Shown here piece after piece: positions 29,859 through 36,911 of a stretch of 64,000 bases of DNA; the first letter of the stretch is position 1; every line of letters starts with the position of its first letter. This DNA is from Pseudomonas frederiksbergensis (GTDB taxonomy: Bacteria; Pseudomonadota; Gammaproteobacteria; Pseudomonadales; Pseudomonadaceae): NCBI RefSeq assembly GCF_003732705.1, contig NZ_MOBR01000004.1:186001-250000 (forward strand). Direction: 5' to 3'. The notes under the pieces are model-generated. The model searched no databases. It saw only the letters and a list, made by a program, of their open reading frames with translations, and was not told the origin of the DNA. Position numbers and translations under genes: made by a program.

Positions 29859-30320
29859 ATGCGGATTATTCAAGCGACCCTCGAACACCTGGACCTGCTG
29901 ACCCCGTTATTCGTCAAATATCGCGAGTTTTATGGCTCCCTGCCGTATCCGGACTCGTCCCGGGCGTTCCTCGAAAAACGCCTGCGCCGCAAGGAATCGG
30001 TGATCTACCTGGCCCTGTCCGATGACGACAACAACAAGTTGATGGGTTTTTGTCAGCTCTACCCGAGCTTTTCGTCGCTATCGCTTAAACGCGTGTGGAT
30101 CCTCAACGACATCTACGTCGCCGAAGACGCCCGCCGCCAACTGGTCGCCGACAACCTGATTCGCACCGCGAAGAAAATGGCCAAGGAAACCAACGCCGTG
30201 CGCATGCGTGTGTCCACCAGCAGCAATAATGAAGTGGCGCAGAAGACTTACGAGTCGATCGGGTTCAAGGAAGACACCGAATTCAAGAACTACGTGTTGC
30301 CGATTAGCGACGAATTATAA
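29859..30320 (+). CDS. GNAT family N-acetyltransferase
   Basis: The acetyltransferase has 153 residues, starting MRIIQATLEHLDLLTPLFVK. The acetyl-CoA binding region reads 'WILNDIYVAEDARRQLVADNLI', where the usual R/Q-x-x-G-x-G/A is degenerate (RRQLVA), followed by 'VSTSSNNEVAQKTYESIGFK', the typical GNAT motif B. The substrate is unknown. It stands alone between eutC and a REPIN. Confidence 0.88.
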   Translation: MRIIQATLEHLDLLTPLFVKYREFYGSLPYPDSSRAFLEKRLRRKESVIYLALSDDDNNKLMGFCQLYPSFSSLSLKRVWILNDIYVAEDARRQLVADNLIRTAKKMAKETNAVRMRVSTSSNNEVAQKTYESIGFKEDTEFKNYVLPISDEL

Positions 30321-30340
30321 CGGCGCTACGGCGGGCGGGC

Positions 30341-30486
30341 TTTTGTGGCGAGGGAGCTTTTGTGGCGAGGGGGCTTGCCCCCGTTCGGCTGCGAAGCAGT
30401 CGTAAAACCAGACAACGCGGTGTAACTGCCTGAAATGCAGGGGGCCGCTTCGCGCCCCAACGGGGGCAAGCCCCCTCGCCACAAAA
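30341..30486. repeat. REPIN of the TTTTGTGGCGAGGGGGCTTG type with a partial duplicate arm
   Basis: TTTTGTGGCGAGGGGGCTTG...CCCCC and its reverse complement at 30461-30486 enclose about 75 bp. The left arm is preceded by a partial second copy (TTTTGTGGCGAGGGAGC at 30341), so the element looks locally duplicated. This arm belongs to a different REP group from the other copies in the window. Confidence 0.88.
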
Positions 30487-30684
30487 GCTCAAACCAACAA
30501 AGATCGGCGTGAGCCACCGGTCTCACCGTGACATCCCCCGCTACAATCTCGACGCGCTTTTCACTATTCCCACCGTATAATCCCGAGCTTCCCGGCTTGT
30601 AAGAAAAACTACATTCATTTGTAGGCTTACATGAAGTCATATGCACAGGTCTGCTGAGTCGGACCATCACCACAGGTGCCCCCC

Positions 30685-31341
30685 ATGGATTTCAACCCGA
30701 TCGACCTTATCCTGCATCTCGATGTGTATCTCGACTTGCTGGTGAATAACTACGGGCCATGGATCTACGCCATCCTGTTTCTGGTGATTTTCTGCGAGAC
30801 CGGTCTGGTGGTGATGCCCTTCCTGCCGGGCGACTCCCTGCTTTTCATCGCCGGTGCTGTTGCGGCCGGCGGCGGTATGGACCCGGTGTTGCTGGGCGGC
30901 CTGTTGATGCTGGCGGCGATCCTCGGTGACAGCACCAACTACGTGATCGGACGAACGGCGGGCGAGAAACTCTTCAGCAACCCGAACTCGAAAATCTTCC
31001 GCCGCGATTATCTGCAACAAACCCACGACTTCTACGACAAGCACGGCGGCAAAACCGTGACCTTGGCGCGCTTCCTGCCGATCATCCGCACCTTTGCACC
31101 GTTCGTCGCCGGCCTCGGCAAAATGCCTTATCCGCGTTTCTTCTTCTTTAGTGTGCTCGGCACGATCCTGTGGGTCGGCGGCCTGGTGACCCTCGGTTAC
31201 TTCTTCGGCAACGTACCGTTCATCAAGAAAAACCTGTCGTTGCTGGTGGTGGGCATCATCCTGCTGTCGCTGGTGCCGATGATCATCGGTTTCGTGCGCA
31301 GCCGCTTCGGCGGTTCGAGTTCCAAAGCCGAAACCCGCTGA
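30685..31341 (+). CDS. DedA family membrane protein
   Basis: This inner-membrane protein has 218 residues. Family motifs are 'FCETGLVVMPFLPGDSLLFIAGAV', 'GDSTNYVIGRTAGEKLF', and the arginine-containing 'TLARFLPIIRTFAPFVAGLGKM' (each read in part). DedA proteins act in undecaprenyl phosphate or phosphatidylethanolamine translocation and proton-motive-force homeostasis. The ATG at 30685 gives MDFNPIDLILHL; a GTG three codons earlier is possible. It is followed 4 bp later by the MtfA-like gene. Confidence 0.93.
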   Translation: MDFNPIDLILHLDVYLDLLVNNYGPWIYAILFLVIFCETGLVVMPFLPGDSLLFIAGAVAAGGGMDPVLLGGLLMLAAILGDSTNYVIGRTAGEKLFSNPNSKIFRRDYLQQTHDFYDKHGGKTVTLARFLPIIRTFAPFVAGLGKMPYPRFFFFSVLGTILWVGGLVTLGYFFGNVPFIKKNLSLLVVGIILLSLVPMIIGFVRSRFGGSSSKAETR

Positions 31342-31345
31342 GCCC

Positions 31346-32158
31346 ATGTGGTCACTGAGCGCCTGGCGTCGCCGGCGCATCCTGGCCAGGCACCCGATTG
31401 CCGACGACATGTGGCAGCGGGTGCGCCATCACTTGAGCTTCCTGGACGGCCTCAGCGCCGCTGAAGACCAGTGGCTGCGTGAAGCCAGCGTGTTGTTCCT
31501 GGAAGACAAACACCTGACCGCGCTACCCGGCGTCGAACTCCATCAGGAGCAACGCCTGCTGCTCGCTGCCCAGGCGCAATTGCCGCTACTGAACCTCGGT
31601 GACTTGAACTGGTATCAGGGCTTCCACGAAATCGTCCTCTACCCCGACGACTTCCTCAGCCCCCAGCGCCATCGTGATGCCAGCGGCGTCGAACACGAAT
31701 GGGACGGCGAACACAGCGGCGAAGCCTGGCAACAAGGCCCGATCATCCTCGCCTGGCCCGGCGTCATGGCCAGCGGCGGCTGGGAAGGCTACAACCTGGT
31801 GATCCACGAACTGGCGCACAAACTCGACATGCTCAACGGCGACGCCAACGGCTTGCCACCGCTGCATCCGCACATGCGCGTCAGCGACTGGGCCAAGGTC
31901 ATGCAAGAAGCCTACGATGACCTCAACCGCCATCTGGACCGCAACCCGGACGCCGACACCGCCATCGACCCCTACGCCGCCGAGAACCCGGCCGAATTCT
32001 TCGCGGTCACCAGCGAATACTTCTTCAGCGCCCCGGATTTGCTGCACGAGGCGTATCCACAGGTCTACGAGCAGTTGCAACTGTTTTACCGGCAAGACCC
32101 GCTGGCACGGCTGCGGCAACTTCAAGCCTCAAGCCCTGTCTATCAGGGACACGACTAA
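31346..32158 (+). CDS. MtfA-like zinc-dependent peptidase (M90)
   Basis: This 270-residue member of the MtfA/YeeI family has the HExxH zinc motif in 'NLVIHELAHKLDMLNGDANG' and the downstream glutamate region 'YAAENPAEFFAVTSEYFF'. In E. coli MtfA modulates the glucose PTS repressor Mlc; whether this holds in a pseudomonad is doubtful, so only peptidase family membership is claimed. It directly follows dedA. Confidence 0.92.
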   Translation: MWSLSAWRRRRILARHPIADDMWQRVRHHLSFLDGLSAAEDQWLREASVLFLEDKHLTALPGVELHQEQRLLLAAQAQLPLLNLGDLNWYQGFHEIVLYPDDFLSPQRHRDASGVEHEWDGEHSGEAWQQGPIILAWPGVMASGGWEGYNLVIHELAHKLDMLNGDANGLPPLHPHMRVSDWAKVMQEAYDDLNRHLDRNPDADTAIDPYAAENPAEFFAVTSEYFFSAPDLLHEAYPQVYEQLQLFYRQDPLARLRQLQASSPVYQGHD

Positions 32159-32203
32159 GGTCTACACGACCCAAGGCGCATGGCATCGGCGGCGGAATAT
32201 GCC

Positions 32204-32209
32204 TATAAT
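32204..32209 (+). promoter_or_regulatory. candidate -10 box of ppa
   Basis: A perfect TATAAT lies 63 bp before the ppa ATG, with TGGCAT 17 bp upstream as a weak -35 candidate. Confidence 0.45.
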
Positions 32210-32271
32210 CGCCGCCACTTTTTGGTCAATCCGGCCAAGTGTTTTTGGTCAACTAACGGGGGCACCGCCCA

Positions 32272-32799
32272 ATGAGCTACAGCAAGATTCCGGCTGGCAA
32301 AGACCTGCCGAACGACATCTACGTCGCGATCGAGATCCCGGCCAACCACGCGCCGATCAAGTACGAAATCGACAAAGACAGCGATTGCCTGTTCGTTGAC
32401 CGTTTCATGGCCACCCCGATGTTCTACCCGGCCAACTACGGTTTCATCCCTAACACCCTGGCTGACGACGGTGATCCCCTCGACGTGCTGGTCGTGACCC
32501 CTTACCCGGTTGCCCCAGGCTCCGTGATCCGCGCTCGCCCGATCGGCATCTTGCACATGACCGACGACGGCGGCGGCGATGCCAAAGTCATCGCAGTCCC
32601 ACACGACAAGCTGTCCCAGCTGTACGTCGACGTGAAGGAATGCAGCGACCTGCCACAACTGCTGATCCAGCAGATCGAGCACTTCTTCGCGAACTACAAA
32701 GACCTCGAAAAAGGCAAATGGGTGAAGATCGAAGGTTGGGGCGATTCAGAAGCCGCTCGCACCGAGATCATGAAGTCGGTTGCTGCTTACAAGGGCTAA
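32272..32799 (+). CDS. ppa: inorganic pyrophosphatase (family I)
   Basis: Ppa hydrolyses pyrophosphate and pulls biosynthetic reactions forward. It has 175 residues. The metal-binding signature is '[12 protein letters not shown]', with '[16 protein letters not shown]' before it and '[20 protein letters not shown]' near the C terminus. A GGGGG-rich ribosome site precedes the ATG, and a strong terminator follows. Confidence 0.97.
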   Translation: MSYSKIPAGKDLPNDIYVAIEIPANHAPIKYEIDKDSDCLFVDRFMATPMFYPANYGFIPNTLADDGDPLDVLVVTPYPVAPGSVIRARPIGILHMTDDGGGDAKVIAVPHDKLSQLYVDVKECSDLPQLLIQQIEHFFANYKDLEKGKWVKIEGWGDSEAARTEIMKSVAAYKG

Positions 32800-32836
32800 A
32801 GCCAGCGTTTAGCTGCAAGCTTTAAGCTTCAAGAAG

Positions 32837-32861
32837 AACCCCGGTTGATCCGGGGTTTTTT
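32837..32861 (+). terminator. intrinsic terminator of ppa
   Basis: AACCCCGG-TTGAT-CCGGGGTT followed by TTTT, a GC-rich 8-bp stem with T run 37 bp after the ppa stop codon. Confidence 0.9.
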
Positions 32862-32880
32862 GTGGGCGTAGATAATGGCT

Positions 32881-32897
32881 TTAAACGTAGCGTTTAA
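32881..32897. promoter_or_regulatory. candidate repressor operator 1
   Basis: TTAAACG-TAG-CGTTTAA is a perfect 7-bp inverted repeat with a 3-bp spacer. It lies about 130 bp upstream of the S24 repressor gene, where autoregulatory operators are expected. Confidence 0.5.
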
Positions 32898-32935
32898 TGA
32901 TTTTTGCTTCTGGTTTTTTCTTGTTTAAAACCGGC

Positions 32936-32949
32936 GTAAGACGTCTTAC
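32936..32949. promoter_or_regulatory. candidate repressor operator 2
   Basis: GTAAGACGTCTTAC is a perfect 14-bp palindrome with no spacer, 79 bp before the S24 repressor start. Its sequence is unrelated to operator 1. Confidence 0.5.
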
Positions 32950-32974
32950 ATCCGGTCTTAAAATTCCCGCGTAA

Positions 32975-32997
32975 TTTGAACAGGTGGTTTATTCAAA
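32975..32997. promoter_or_regulatory. inverted repeat TTTGAA-N11-TTCAAA before the S24 gene
   Basis: Six-base arms flank an 11-bp spacer, ending 30 bp before the repressor ATG. It is weaker evidence than the two tighter palindromes upstream. Confidence 0.3.
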
Positions 32998-33027
32998 CCC
33001 CCATTCCTCGCCAGTAAACTCGCGTTT

Positions 33028-33774
33028 ATGAAAAAGAACACGAGCGGTCCACGATTCAAAGCACTCCTGGAAGAGGCGAAGATCACGACAACGGGATTCG
33101 CCGCTTTCTGGGACACCGAAGCCCAAAACATCCACAACTGGTACACCCGAGGTGTGCCCGCCTACCGCATGGAAGAGGTGGCGAGAATACTGTCCGTCAA
33201 CAGTCACTGGCTGAAAACCGGCGAAGGCCCACAAGACCTCGCCCCACTGCGCGTGGTCGACGAATCCGGCAACACCTTCAACGCCCAGGCCATCCGCGGC
33301 ATTTACACCGTCATCGAACCTGTCGACGTCGAACTGCCCTTTTACAAGGAAACCGCCAAAGCCCCCGGCTCCTACAAAACCCACGTCGTCGAGGACCCCA
33401 ACCAATCCATCCGCCTGCCCCGCAGCCACCTCGACGCCCTTGAGGTTAATCCCAGAGACGCTATCTGCACCCACATGATCGGCAACAGCATGGGCGAGAA
33501 AATTGAAGACGGCTCCACCCTCGCGATTGATCGCGGGCTGACGCAGATTATTGATGGGGAAATTTACGCCATCGAGCATGACGGGATGTTGCGGATCAAG
33601 TATCTGCACCGCATGCCGGGGAATGCGTTGCGGCTGCGTAGCCATAACAAGGCCGAATACCCGGATGAAATCTTCCGGGCCGAGCAGATTGAAGATCAGA
33701 ACATCAGGATATTGGGCTGGGTGTTCTGGTGGTCGACCCTGAATAAACGGCGGCCGTCGGTGCCGTTCCTGTAA
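33028..33774 (+). CDS. S24 (LexA/CI-like) phage-type transcriptional repressor
   Basis: This 248-residue repressor has an N-terminal helix-turn-helix region (~5-60; 'TTGFAAFWDTEAQNIHNWYTR') and a C-terminal S24 peptidase-like domain. The nucleophile serine is in 'MIGNSMGEKIEDGSTLAIDR' and the lysine in 'DGMLRIKYLHRM'. I do not see an Ala-Gly cleavage site between the domains, so RecA-stimulated self-cleavage is uncertain. No Shine-Dalgarno precedes the ATG. No phage structural genes are adjacent, so it is an orphan regulator or prophage remnant. Confidence 0.88.
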   Translation: MKKNTSGPRFKALLEEAKITTTGFAAFWDTEAQNIHNWYTRGVPAYRMEEVARILSVNSHWLKTGEGPQDLAPLRVVDESGNTFNAQAIRGIYTVIEPVDVELPFYKETAKAPGSYKTHVVEDPNQSIRLPRSHLDALEVNPRDAICTHMIGNSMGEKIEDGSTLAIDRGLTQIIDGEIYAIEHDGMLRIKYLHRMPGNALRLRSHNKAEYPDEIFRAEQIEDQNIRILGWVFWWSTLNKRRPSVPFL

Positions 33775-33788
33775 ACCGTGCCGCGCCC

Positions 33789-33852
33789 TTCGCGAGCAAG
33801 CCCCCTCCCACAGGTACTAAGTAATCCTTGTGGGAGCGGGCTTGCTCGCGAA
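33789..33852. repeat. REPIN, short
   Basis: TTCGCGAGCAAGCCCCCTCC...ACAGG and TGTGGGAGCGGGCTTGCTCG form a compact inverted pair with only about 15 bp between the arms, straight after the S24 repressor gene. Confidence 0.88.
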
Positions 33853-34117
33853 AGCGGTGGAACAGTCACCCCGAAAACCCGGACAGGCTACCCACACCCT
33901 GGCACACGAAAGCTCTAACCCGTACATCAAGCTGGGAATTCCCCAAAATAATCAGTATGCTGCGCCCCACATTTGCGCATCACCCCGCCCCGCGGCGCTG
34001 ATCGCACCGACGAAGCAGATGATTTTCTCGCCGAGTCCCACAGCCGGACGCAAGATCCGGGTGTACGTTTTGAAGGCTGGCGCGGTTTACCAAAAATGAA
34101 CCAAGCCAGTCCCCGAG

Positions 34118-34141
34118 AAGCCGGCCACAAGCCGGCTTTTT
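34118..34141 (+). terminator. intrinsic terminator in the gene-poor stretch
   Basis: AAGCCGGC-CACAA-GCCGGCTT followed by TTT. A good plus-strand terminator implies that something upstream (33860-34110) is, or was, transcribed. Confidence 0.75.
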
Positions 34142-34142
34142 A

Positions 34143-34362
34143 ATGTCTGAAGAAAAGTCATTATCGGAGGTAGTTCATCATCGCCCCCACCAAATCCCCG
34201 GCCGAAGAAGACCCAAGTCAGCGTTCACCAGTAAAAAAGTCGTCCATCGAAGCAGAGGTAGTGCTTGTGAGGGTGGTTACTGAGAGGCTCTCAGCGCCTC
34301 AGCGAGTAAAGGTCAACCTGGATGATCTCGACTCTTCAGACTCAGTCTCAGAAAACGCCTGA
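34143..34362 (+). pseudogene. possible frameshifted small gene
   Basis: An ATG at 34143 opens MSEEKSLSEVV and continues in an unconvincing frame to 34283. In the +1 frame a 61-codon stretch from 34177 to the TGA at 34362 reads like real protein (…SPAEEDPSQRSPVKK…VLVRVVTERLSAPQRVKVNL…), preceded by CGGAGG with 6-nt spacing to an ATC, not to ATG/GTG/TTG. One frameshift near 34175 would join the two parts. I do not recognise a family. It could also be non-coding. Confidence 0.3.
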
Positions 34363-34427
34363 ACGTCCGGAGATTGGTCAGTAACCTGCTGACCAAACCG
34401 GTCTGCCATCATTCAAGCAATTGGGCA

Positions 34428-34467
34428 GCAAGCTGCTGCACAATTCAATTGTGCAAGAGCTGCTTGC
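34428..34467. other. imperfect hairpin downstream of magF
   Basis: GCAAGCTGCTGCACAATT and AATTGTGCAAGAGCTGCTTG pair with one small bulge. It lies 11 bp beyond the magF stop and may end the mag transcript, though there is no T run on the minus strand. Confidence 0.45.
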
Positions 34468-34477
34468 ACAATCCCCC

Positions 34478-35287
34478 TCACGGATAACTAAACCCCTTAA
34501 CCAACGTCAACTCCCCCACCGCCCGCATCGGCACCAGGAACGTCTCCATCTTCTCATTCGGCGTCCCTTCCTCCGTTATCACCGTCACCTGCGCCGTCGT
34601 CAGCGCCTGAGCCGCATCTTCCTGCCCGTCCTCATCACTCCGATACCCACCACCGAAGTAGTTCACATAAACCAAATACTGCCCCTTGATCGGCGCCGGC
34701 ATGGAGAAGATTTCCGGCCCATACCCTGTGGTCACGTCCACATCGAGCGCCGCACCATTCGGTGCAATCCGGTCGCCGTACCAGATATGTGCACCGTCGG
34801 GGGTGACGAGGTGCAAATCCAGATCCGTGTTGTCGCTATCCCACGACAGCAATACCCGCAACTTGGCCGGCGTAGCCCCACCACTGGTGTGAAGAAACTG
34901 CGTGCGATGCCGTTGCTGTCCATCCGGGCTGCGCACTTCAACGCTGTTGCTGCCGTTGGGAAACGAGTACGGCCGATCAAAGCGTCCGGCGTCATCGATT
35001 TTCAGCGGCATGCTGATGCCGTTGACGATCAAGCGACCCGGCTCATTCGATTTGGGCGTGGCTTTGATCTGGCCGCTGATGCGCGCGGTGTTGGCCTGGC
35101 CGGCCGGTGTGTTCACCGAGGAGGCCGGGTAGTTGACGGTCTGGCGGTAGTTTTCGCCTTCGCCTTCAACCGCGCCTGTGCGCCAACCACCCACGGGGGT
35201 ATCAAGGTCAACGGCGGCGGCGAAGGTCGTCGGCAGTGCGCAAAAGGTACAGAGGAACAGGAAGACCTGTGGATAACGGAGTTTCAT
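34478..35287 (-). CDS. magF: YfaP/DUF2135 family protein, MagF-like
   Basis: This periplasmic protein (269 residues) has a signal peptide (…FLFLCTFCALPTTFAAA). It has the DUF2135 core: 'LRVLLSWDSDNTDLDLHLVT', 'GYGPEIFSMPAPIKGQYLVY', and an N-terminal 'DTPVGGWRTGA' module. It is clearly paralogous to the first gene of the operon (magA), sharing 'GSNSVEVRS' and 'KGQYLVYVNYFGG / HGTYLVYVNYWGN'. It is the last gene of the six-gene operon. In P. aeruginosa MagF is reported to take part in a complex with the alpha-2-macroglobulin protein MagD. Confidence 0.88.
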   Translation of the reverse strand: MKLRYPQVFLFLCTFCALPTTFAAAVDLDTPVGGWRTGAVEGEGENYRQTVNYPASSVNTPAGQANTARISGQIKATPKSNEPGRLIVNGISMPLKIDDAGRFDRPYSFPNGSNSVEVRSPDGQQRHRTQFLHTSGGATPAKLRVLLSWDSDNTDLDLHLVTPDGAHIWYGDRIAPNGAALDVDVTTGYGPEIFSMPAPIKGQYLVYVNYFGGGYRSDEDGQEDAAQALTTAQVTVITEEGTPNEKMETFLVPMRAVGELTLVKGFSYP

Positions 35288-35290
35288 GGC

Positions 35291-36910
35291 CTATTCCAGC
35301 AAGAGGTGGCGGGCGAGCCCTTCGATGTAGGTTTCATCCTGGCCGTTGGGGTGTGCTTCGAAGGCCAGGTGCAGGTATTCGTGGGTCAGGTCGAGGCGGT
35401 CTTGTAGCGACAGCACGCCGCGCACGTAGATGCGCTGGCGTTCGCGGTCGACGTAGGGGCGGCCGAAGGCCAGGCGGCAGACGGCGAAGGTGTTGACTTC
35501 GTTGTAGCCGACTTCGCTTTCCAATCGCGCTCGCCAGCCGCGACGTTGGGTTTGTAGCCAGTCTTGTGCGGCGGGCAACGCTTCGCAGGAGGCGACGGGG
35601 TTGTCCCAGCGGCTGAGGCTGGCGCGCGGGTAGGCGTGCAGCAGGATGGCGTCGTAGCGCTGGCCGGCGTTGGCTTGTTCGACGGCTTGTTGCCAGGACA
35701 GTTTGTCCGGGCCGGGTTGGTCGGAATGGTAGGTGACGGTGCTGCCGGCCAGGACCAAATCGGTGGTCCATGCGGCGATGTTGCGCGATTCAGCGGTGGC
35801 CGGGCGAGGGGCGACGCGCTGGCGACTGCTGCTGTCGTCGATGCTCAGGCAGTCACCGTTGCGGGTGGCGTTTTGCAGCAGGTAGGTTCTGATGGCGATG
35901 GCCAGTGCTTTCGCGGCTTCTGCAGGTTCGGATTTGGCTTCCCGTTGCAGGACGCGAGCGACGTATTCTTCACGATCCAGGCGAGCAACAACCTTGTCCT
36001 TCAGCAAAAACAACTCGCCGTCGCTGTGGATATCCAGCTGATTGCCATTGGCGAACTCGACGCGATAGTCGCCCTGCAACGGACCCGAGCCAACAACCCG
36101 ATCCCCCGCCAGAACGCGCCCAATCGGGTAACGAGAAAACAGCCCCACCTCGACGCAACGCCCCGCATCCACCGGCCATTCAACCGGCACCACCGACGCC
36201 AACGCCGCACCGTAATTACGTAAAACCATCTGACTGGTCCCCCGCCCACCGGCCCAGATCGGCGTGCCATCCACCGTCCAACCAGCGAACCCGCCCTGAC
36301 GCGAAGAAGGATCCTGATCCCCCAACCAGCTCCAGGTTTTCACCCGCAACCGGCCACCGAGTTCGCCCACGACATTGCCGTCCGCAGCGCTCAACATCAC
36401 ATCCAGCAACACTCGCCGGGCCTGATCCTGCGCGGGCATTACGGCTAACATGCGAAGCAACTCAACCACCGAGACCCGCGTCGCAGGCTGCAACGACGGC
36501 AAGTTCAGCAACCATTCCGGCGCCTGTCGTGCCTGCCAATACTTACGCCAGTCACCATCGTCAATGCCCAGCCGCGCGGGCTCAAAGTACAACCCGCACG
36601 ACTTCACCAACGCCTGATCACGCCCAATCTTGCCGCCAGCCGAGCAGCAATAAACTTCTTCTTTCGACTGCCCGCGACACTCATACGCAGATTCCCGCGC
36701 ACCGGTATCCACCAGCCAGCCGTAGACAAACAACTTCCACAGGCTACCCAGCGGCGTTTGCACGTCAGCGGATAGCGGCTCGCGGGACATCACCTGAGTC
36801 CGGCTCAGCGACAACAATTCGCCCTTGAAGCCCAGCCGCAGCGGTTCGTCCTGCGCGGTAGCCAGCGCAGGGAGCAAACACAGCAGCAACCAGACCAGAG
36901 GCCGGGTCAT
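35291..36910 (-). CDS. magE: YfaQ/DUF2300 family protein, MagE-like
   Basis: This exported protein (539 residues, signal peptide MTRPLVWLLLCLLPALATAQ) belongs to DUF2300. I read three parts. Residues ~50-225 resemble a PBP/beta-lactamase fold with SLWK (56-59, 'PLGSLWKLFVYG'), SCG (104-106, 'LVKSCGLYFEPARLGI') and KTW (191-193). Residues ~265-400 resemble SpoIID ('EEYVARVLQREAKSEPAEAAK', 'ALAIAIRTYLLQNA'). Residues 510-514 form HEYLH, an HExxH zinc motif, near the C terminus. The domain reading is inference. It follows magD with the ATG/TGA overlap zone at 36910. Confidence 0.85.
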   Translation of the reverse strand: MTRPLVWLLLCLLPALATAQDEPLRLGFKGELLSLSRTQVMSREPLSADVQTPLGSLWKLFVYGWLVDTGARESAYECRGQSKEEVYCCSAGGKIGRDQALVKSCGLYFEPARLGIDDGDWRKYWQARQAPEWLLNLPSLQPATRVSVVELLRMLAVMPAQDQARRVLLDVMLSAADGNVVGELGGRLRVKTWSWLGDQDPSSRQGGFAGWTVDGTPIWAGGRGTSQMVLRNYGAALASVVPVEWPVDAGRCVEVGLFSRYPIGRVLAGDRVVGSGPLQGDYRVEFANGNQLDIHSDGELFLLKDKVVARLDREEYVARVLQREAKSEPAEAAKALAIAIRTYLLQNATRNGDCLSIDDSSSRQRVAPRPATAESRNIAAWTTDLVLAGSTVTYHSDQPGPDKLSWQQAVEQANAGQRYDAILLHAYPRASLSRWDNPVASCEALPAAQDWLQTQRRGWRARLESEVGYNEVNTFAVCRLAFGRPYVDRERQRIYVRGVLSLQDRLDLTHEYLHLAFEAHPNGQDETYIEGLARHLLLE

Positions 36911-36911
36911 G

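Larger units (their letters stand above)
33775..34477. other. 703-bp gene-poor stretch with a REPIN, a terminator and ORF debris
   Basis: Between the S24 repressor and the mag operon I find no confident gene. It holds a REPIN (33789-33852), unassigned sequence that is open in more than one frame (about 33900-34100), a good terminator (34118-34141), a small possibly frameshifted ORF (34143-34362), a short hairpin GGTCAG-N7-CTGACC (34376-34394) and a longer imperfect hairpin (34428-34467). The mix suggests a decayed prophage or cargo segment. Confidence 0.6.

Noticed and set aside
33830..34099. 89-codon plus-strand open frame
   Set aside because: It begins inside a REPIN, has no ribosome site and no recognisable domain. 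The terminator downstream keeps the question slightly open, so the stretch is described but not called as a gene.
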